From: Oscillospiraceae bacterium
Lineage (GTDB): Bacteria > Bacillota > Clostridia > Oscillospirales > Acutalibacteraceae
Length of the DNA: 11,083 nt
Assembly (NCBI GenBank): GCA_003517915.1
Contig: DOZQ01000167.1
Span: 1,045 to 12,127 of the forward strand
Direction of reading: 5' to 3'
This document shows positions 7,572 through 11,083 of the stretch, one piece after another. Every line of letters begins with the position of its first letter. Within the stretch, counting starts at the first letter, position 1. The translations under genes were made by a program, and so were the position numbers. The notes beneath the pieces were generated by a model. It ran no database searches and was not told where the DNA came from. It was given only the letters and a program-made list of their open reading frames with translations.

Positions 7572-8135
7572 TTGACAGACAGAGACTATATTGAAATCAT
7601 AAAAACCAGGCTTAGCGAGAAACGCTTTATCCATTCGCTGGAGGTTGCGAAGGCCGCGCGCCGAATTGCCCCTAAATACGGCAGCGATGAAAATAAGGCG
7701 TATACCGCGGGAATTCTGCACGATATTCTAAAGGATACGCCAAGGGAAGAAATGTTGGCTTTAGCTGCGGAATTTGATATAATATTTTCTGATGTCGAAA
7801 AAGCGGAGCAAAAGCTGTGGCACGCTATAATAGGTGCCGTTTACGCCGAAAAAAAACTTTTTGTCGGCGACAGGGATATCATCCTAGCCATACGCTACCA
7901 CACCACCGCGAGAGCCGGGATGTCTCCGCTTGAAAAGACCTTGTATATAGCGGATTTTATCTCCGCCGACAGGGATTATCCCGGGGTGGAGGAAATGCGT
8001 GAGGCGGCAAAGGGAGAACCGCACGACGCCATGACGACTGCACTGAAATTCACGGTTTCGGATATTATTGAAAAAGGCTCCGCGCTTCATCCCGACACGG
8101 TTTATGCATATAATGAACTTGTACTGGGAAGATGA
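7572..8135 (+). CDS. yqeK: HD-domain Ap4A hydrolase YqeK
   Basis: YqeK-type HD hydrolases split diadenosine tetraphosphate symmetrically into two ADP, removing a stress-linked dinucleotide. The 187-residue protein has the HD-domain metal ligands in order: His21 in RFIHSLEVAKAA, His50-Asp51 in AGILHDILKD, His84 in LWHAIIGA, His110 in IRYHTT and Asp128 in LYIADFI. The text from TTARAGMSPLEKTLYIADFI (111-130) is particularly characteristic of YqeK. Translation starts at TTG 7572, with GAGGAG at 7558-7563 and a spacing of 8 nt; no in-frame ATG fits the conserved N-terminus. It is 30 nt after nadD and presumably co-transcribed. The next gene is 112 nt away. No truncation or missing ligand is seen. 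Confidence 0.93.
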   Translation: MTDRDYIEIIKTRLSEKRFIHSLEVAKAARRIAPKYGSDENKAYTAGILHDILKDTPREEMLALAAEFDIIFSDVEKAEQKLWHAIIGAVYAEKKLFVGDRDIILAIRYHTTARAGMSPLEKTLYIADFISADRDYPGVEEMREAAKGEPHDAMTTALKFTVSDIIEKGSALHPDTVYAYNELVLGR

Positions 8136-8205
8136 TTTTTGATACAGATAGAATTTTCGCATACGGTGCTATTTCGGCTTTTGCCGGGAGAATCAGGCGT
8201 TAAAA

Positions 8206-8230
8206 ATTATTTTTTGTGCAGCAAAATAAT
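8206..8230 (+). promoter_or_regulatory. AT-rich inverted repeat just before the first LCP gene
   Basis: ATTATTTT (8206-8213) and AAAATAAT (8223-8230) form a perfect 8-bp inverted repeat around a 9-nt loop, ending 4 nt before the GGAGGG ribosome site (8235-8240) of the LCP gene at 8248. It could be an operator-like palindrome or a weak hairpin modulating translation. It lacks the GC stem and T-tract of a typical terminator. Farther upstream TTGATA (8139-8144) resembles a -35 box, but the matching -10 position (TACGGT, 8162-8167) is poor, so no promoter is called. An AT-rich region can give such a repeat by chance. Confidence 0.25.
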
Positions 8231-8247
8231 ACCTGGAGGGATTATCC

Positions 8248-9393
8248 TTGAAAAATGGAAAGGGCGCAGCAGGAGAGACGGAAGATATTTTTTCGGAAAG
8301 CACCAATGTGAAATCCAAGGGAAAACGCAATGTAAAACGCATTGTTGTCAATGTTTTGGCGTCGATTATGCTGGTTTTTTGTTCTCTGGTGCTTACGGGC
8401 ATGCTTATGCTGAATGTCAGACCGATCGAAGAGCCGGAGGTGAGGGATCCCGAACGACCAACTGTTCAGGTGCCGGTTGAAAAGAGCACCCACGGTGACG
8501 TTTCTTATTTTCTTGTAATAGGCCACGACTATAGCGACAATCTTACTGATATAATGATGGTGCTTTGCTTTGACCATGGCAAAAATAAAGCCTCTATATT
8601 GCAGATTCCCCGAGATACCTATATAGGCTCGGATGTTGTGACCGGCAAGGTGAACGCGGTCTACGGCAGCGCCGGGGAATACGGGGACAAGATCGGCACC
8701 CTTATGGCTCGCATAAACACTCATTTTGGATTGCCAATAGATCACTATATCTCAATAAATATCGAGGGCTTTCGCTATCTTGTTGATGCGGTCGATGGTG
8801 TCACGGTGGATCTGCCGCAAAAGCTGACCGTGCAGGACAGCGTACACAAGGAGGTCGTGACGATAGGTCCGGGCGTAGTGGAGTTGGATGGAGCTCTCGC
8901 CGAGGGTTTTGTCCGCCACCGAAGCAGTTATATTGAAGGAGACGTCGGGCGTATCAAGGCGCAGCGCCTGTTTTTTGCCGCGTTTGCTGAAAAGATGCTG
9001 AATATGAGTGGGTCGCAGCTCATAAGTGTCGCGACGACCTGTTTTAATCAGGTCAAAACCGACCTTACGGTAGGTGAAATGCTGAGCTACGTGAACGAAG
9101 CAGAGGAACTGGAGCTGGAAAATATCTCGATTTTTTCGATTCCTGGTCAGGGCTATGACACCGTCCCGCCGGGGCTGTATGAAAGGCTTTCGTATTTTTC
9201 TGTGTATAAAGGCCTTTATCTCAATCTTATCAACAAACACTTTTTACCCTACAGCGATAAAAAGCAAAGTAATGAGATTGAGCTTTCCTCTCTTATGGAA
9301 TGGGAGCCGGAGGAGGGGCAGTTAGAAGACGACAGCGCGGATTTCAGCGACATTTTGACCGAATCGCCTGATGATGCGCAGGCAGACGAGTAG
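8248..9393 (+). CDS. LytR-CpsA-Psr (LCP) family cell-wall polymer ligase, copy 1
   Basis: LCP enzymes move lipid-linked anionic polymers (teichoic acid, capsule) onto peptidoglycan on the outer face of the membrane. This 381-residue protein starts at TTG 8248, 7 nt after GGAGGG (8235-8240). It has a short cytoplasmic tail ending in basic residues (KSKGKRNVKR), one transmembrane helix (about 32-55), a linker rich in Pro and Glu, and the LCP domain from about residue 85. Visible motifs are IGHDYSDNLTD (91-101), PRDTY (121-125), FGLPIDHYI (160-168), VDAVDGVTVDLP (179-190) and VRHR (222-225) with GDVGRIKAQR (231-240). The Arg usual in the RTD/RSD motif is Leu99, and the second Arg of RxxRQ is Ala238; the tandem copy shares both changes. 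The acidic C-terminal tail (about 350-381) is low complexity. No LytR_C domain is seen. The exact polymer is unknown. Confidence 0.93.
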   Translation: MKNGKGAAGETEDIFSESTNVKSKGKRNVKRIVVNVLASIMLVFCSLVLTGMLMLNVRPIEEPEVRDPERPTVQVPVEKSTHGDVSYFLVIGHDYSDNLTDIMMVLCFDHGKNKASILQIPRDTYIGSDVVTGKVNAVYGSAGEYGDKIGTLMARINTHFGLPIDHYISINIEGFRYLVDAVDGVTVDLPQKLTVQDSVHKEVVTIGPGVVELDGALAEGFVRHRSSYIEGDVGRIKAQRLFFAAFAEKMLNMSGSQLISVATTCFNQVKTDLTVGEMLSYVNEAEELELENISIFSIPGQGYDTVPPGLYERLSYFSVYKGLYLNLINKHFLPYSDKKQSNEIELSSLMEWEPEEGQLEDDSADFSDILTESPDDAQADE

Positions 9394-9464
9394 CTTTGTT
9401 CATATGATATATAAAAACGCTTATTAGATATAAAGACATTCAAGCGGGAAAGCGAGAAACAAAT

Positions 9465-10652
9465 TTGAAGGGACAAAACGGCGGGCAGTTTTATGATTAC
9501 GATAATGACGGATTTGGCGGAGCTGAGGATTTATATTCCAACAGCCATAGAGGGCGGGTCGACAACGGAGCCGGTGAGATATATTCTCACACAGGAGGAA
9601 AATCCGGGATGAGGCCGCAGCGTAGAAAAAAAGGCAAAAAGAAATTTTTCATATTGTTTATTGTACTTTGTCTCATTGTCGGGGCGGTGGCATGGTTTTT
9701 GAATTCTGAGCCGCTGCTGGATGATGACCTGAATGAAACCAATCCTGATTTAGAGGATGTCATTACCAGCAAAAGTAAAAAAGTCGATTATTTTCTTGTT
9801 GCGGGGCTGGATCAAAGCGAAAATCTCACCGATATAATCATGCTTATCTGTTTTAACCATGAGGCCGGCACGGCTTCGATTCTGCAGATACCCCGAGACA
9901 CCTTTATAGGTACGGATATTCCCACCGGGAAAATCAATGCTGTTTATGGCTCCCCCAGAGAAGGCGAGGCCAAGGTTAAGGCGCTTATAAGGCGAATAAA
10001 TTCTCAGTTTGGTCTGCCGGTTGATCACTATGTGACTATAACGCTTGAGGGACTGCGCCATCTGGTTGATGCGCTGGACGGAGTGCCGGTTAATCTGCCG
10101 AATGCGATGGATGTCGAAAAACACAGCGCTGGGGGATGGGAGACAATAGGTCCCGGAGAAGTCGTATTAAACGGCGAATTGGCAGAGGGCTTTATAAGGC
10201 ACCGCAAAAGCTATAACATGGGCGACTTGGACAGAGTCCGCGCGCAGCGTATGTTTTTTGCCGGCTTCGCGAAAAAAATGCTGGATATGAGCCTGGGGCA
10301 GATGACCAAAGCCGCTACTACCTGCTACAGCGAGGTCAATACCGACCTTTCGGTGGGCGAGATGCTTGACTTTGTAAACAAGGCGTCCAAGCTTGAAATG
10401 GAAGATATTTCGGTGTACGGCCTGCCGGGTCAGGCGGTAAGCGGTTATGTGCCGGAGGGATTTTCGTACGCGCTCGACTATTATTCAATTCACGCCGACG
10501 AATATATTGAGATTGCGAACGCCGCGCTCAACCCGTTCGGAGATGCAATCACGCGGGATGATATAGACGTGCGGGAAATTTATTCGACCTATTATGAAAA
10601 TCAATTTGCCGGTGACAGCACCTCTTTCGGTGACTATGCCGGCGGCGAATAA
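9465..10652 (+). CDS. LytR-CpsA-Psr (LCP) family cell-wall polymer ligase, copy 2
   Basis: This is a tandem paralogue of the gene at 8248, collinear over the whole LCP domain. As drawn from TTG 9465 it has 395 residues: a hydrophilic tail rich in Gly, Asp, Asn, Tyr and Ser (1-48), a basic stretch RPQRRKKGKKK (50-60), one transmembrane helix (61-79), an acidic linker, and the LCP domain from about 107. Motifs are AGLDQSENLTD (113-123), PRDTF (143-147), FGLPVDHYV (182-190), VDALDGVPVNLP (201-212) and IRHR (244-247) with GDLDRVRAQR (253-262). Leu121 and Ala260 replace the usual motif arginines, as in copy 1. The ribosome site at TTG 9465 is poor, while ATG 9609 (residue 49) has AGGAGG upstream, so a 347-residue form starting MRPQRRKKGKKK is a real alternative. 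The likely role is polymer transfer to the wall; the polymer is unknown. Confidence 0.92.
   Translation: MKGQNGGQFYDYDNDGFGGAEDLYSNSHRGRVDNGAGEIYSHTGGKSGMRPQRRKKGKKKFFILFIVLCLIVGAVAWFLNSEPLLDDDLNETNPDLEDVITSKSKKVDYFLVAGLDQSENLTDIIMLICFNHEAGTASILQIPRDTFIGTDIPTGKINAVYGSPREGEAKVKALIRRINSQFGLPVDHYVTITLEGLRHLVDALDGVPVNLPNAMDVEKHSAGGWETIGPGEVVLNGELAEGFIRHRKSYNMGDLDRVRAQRMFFAGFAKKMLDMSLGQMTKAATTCYSEVNTDLSVGEMLDFVNKASKLEMEDISVYGLPGQAVSGYVPEGFSYALDYYSIHADEYIEIANAALNPFGDAITRDDIDVREIYSTYYENQFAGDSTSFGDYAGGE
9593..9598 (+). promoter_or_regulatory. Strong Shine-Dalgarno site inside LCP copy 2, before ATG 9609
   Basis: AGGAGG at 9593-9598 is followed after 10 nt by an in-frame ATG at 9609. The protein from that ATG begins with a basic cluster and then the transmembrane helix, a classical membrane-anchor N-terminus. 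The upstream TTG 9465 has only weak purine stretches (GGGA at 9446-9449, GAGA at 9454-9457). The site may mark the true or a second start; the longer frame is open and looks coding, so this is unresolved. Confidence 0.45.
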
Positions 10653-10676
10653 ACACACGGGAGGGATCGATATAAG

Positions 10677-11051
10677 ATGGAAGGCATGAAGATAATTGAA
10701 ATCGCCGCAAAGGCGTTGGACAGCAAAAAGGCGCAGGATATAAAAGCGATGCATATCACGGATTTGACTATTCTGTCGGATTATTTTCTCATAGCGTCAG
10801 GTGGTTCCACAACACAGGTGAAGGCGCTGGCCGAGGAGGTAGAGCATAGGCTGTCACAGGCGGGGGTGGAGCCGGGGCATATTGAAGGCCGTTCTACCTC
10901 ATGGATACTGCTGGATTATGGCACGGCGGTAATACATGTGTTTTTGAAGGACGCGCGCGAGTTTTACGATCTTGAAAAGCTGTGGGTCGACGCCGAGCCG
11001 GTCGACCTGTCCGCTTATCTGGATATAAACGAAGAGTCAGTACCGGAATAA
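10677..11051 (+). CDS. rsfS: Ribosomal silencing factor RsfS
   Basis: RsfS (YbeB/Iojap family) binds ribosomal protein uL14 on the large subunit and blocks joining with the small subunit, lowering translation when nutrients are short. The 124-residue protein has the full family pattern: IIEIAAKALDSKKAQDIKAM at the start, DLTILSDYFLIASGGSTTQVKAL (29-51), the helix AEEVEHRL, GRSTSWILLDYG (71-82), VIHVFL (85-90) and REFYDLEKLW (94-103), which holds the conserved tail residues. The start is ATG 10677, 11 nt after GGGAGGG (10659-10665); ATG 10686 would be too distant. It lies 24 nt after LCP copy 2 and is probably in the same transcript. In related genomes leuS often follows, but only 32 nt without features remain after the stop here. 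Confidence 0.95.
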   Translation: MEGMKIIEIAAKALDSKKAQDIKAMHITDLTILSDYFLIASGGSTTQVKALAEEVEHRLSQAGVEPGHIEGRSTSWILLDYGTAVIHVFLKDAREFYDLEKLWVDAEPVDLSAYLDINEESVPE

Positions 11052-11083
11052 ATCACCCCTATAAACAGTATGCTTTAATATTA

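Noticed and set aside
8175..8186. CGGC-TTTT-GCCG hairpin as a possible yqeK terminator
   Set aside because: The stem is 4 bp and is followed by GGAGAATC rather than a run of T, so it does not fit an intrinsic terminator.
8139..8480. Open frame of 113 codons overlapping the start of LCP copy 1
   Set aside because: It runs out of frame through the first 230 nt of a clear LCP gene, starts at a TTG with no ribosome site, and its product resembles no family I know. It is best seen as a chance frame.
9394..9464. AT-rich gap between the LCP genes with TATAAA at 9429-9434 as a promoter
   Set aside because: No -35-like sequence lies at a 16-18 bp spacing, and TA-rich hexamers are expected by chance in this composition. 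Read-through from copy 1 is as likely.
1..11083. A hidden defence, mobile, CRISPR or biosynthetic system
   Set aside because: Every long plus-strand frame belongs to a recognisable core family, no gap exceeds 150 nt, no repeat array is visible, and there are no integrase, transposase or nuclease-effector motifs apart from RNase III.

Overview
The window looks like a core chromosomal segment of a low-GC-lineage Gram-positive bacterium of the class Clostridia, most like the Oscillospirales/Ruminococcaceae group. This is inferred from gene order (rnc, radical SAM gene, smc, ftsY, rdgB, then yhbY, nadD, yqeK, LCP genes, rsfS), a short FtsY without an acidic N-terminal domain, LytR-CpsA-Psr wall enzymes, strong purine-rich ribosome binding sites and frequent TTG/GTG starts. 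Base composition is moderate, about half G+C by eye. All ten genes lie on the plus strand. I see no mobile-element genes, phage genes, CRISPR array, tRNA or rRNA.

Positions 1-4844 form one tightly packed block: the 3' end of rnc (RNase III), an Elp3-like radical SAM gene overlapping it by 4 nt, and smc (chromosome condensation ATPase). A 149-nt gap follows. It holds a compact element of about 73 nt made of two inverted 28-nt hairpin modules, which is the most unusual non-coding structure here. Positions 4994-6534 carry ftsY (SRP receptor) and rdgB (XTP/dITP pyrophosphatase), joined by an ATGA stop/start overlap.

After a 103-nt gap with a plausible extended -10 promoter come yhbY (CRM-domain ribosome-assembly protein), nadD (NAD biosynthesis) and yqeK (HD-domain Ap4A hydrolase). 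Two tandem LytR-CpsA-Psr (LCP) genes sit between yqeK and rsfS (ribosome silencing factor). In Bacillus the yhbY-nadD-yqeK-rsfS genes also form a cluster, so the LCP pair is an insertion relative to that order. The likely theme is growth coupling: RNA processing and ribosome assembly or silencing (rnc, yhbY, rsfS), nucleotide and NAD housekeeping (rdgB, nadD, yqeK), chromosome and membrane-protein handling (smc, ftsY), and attachment of polymers to the wall (LCP pair).

I did not find a convincing new defence or mobile system. The points that merit a second look are the paired-hairpin element, the LCP duplication with shared changes at motif positions, the uncertain N-terminus of the second LCP protein, and the Elp3-like protein without an acetyltransferase domain.
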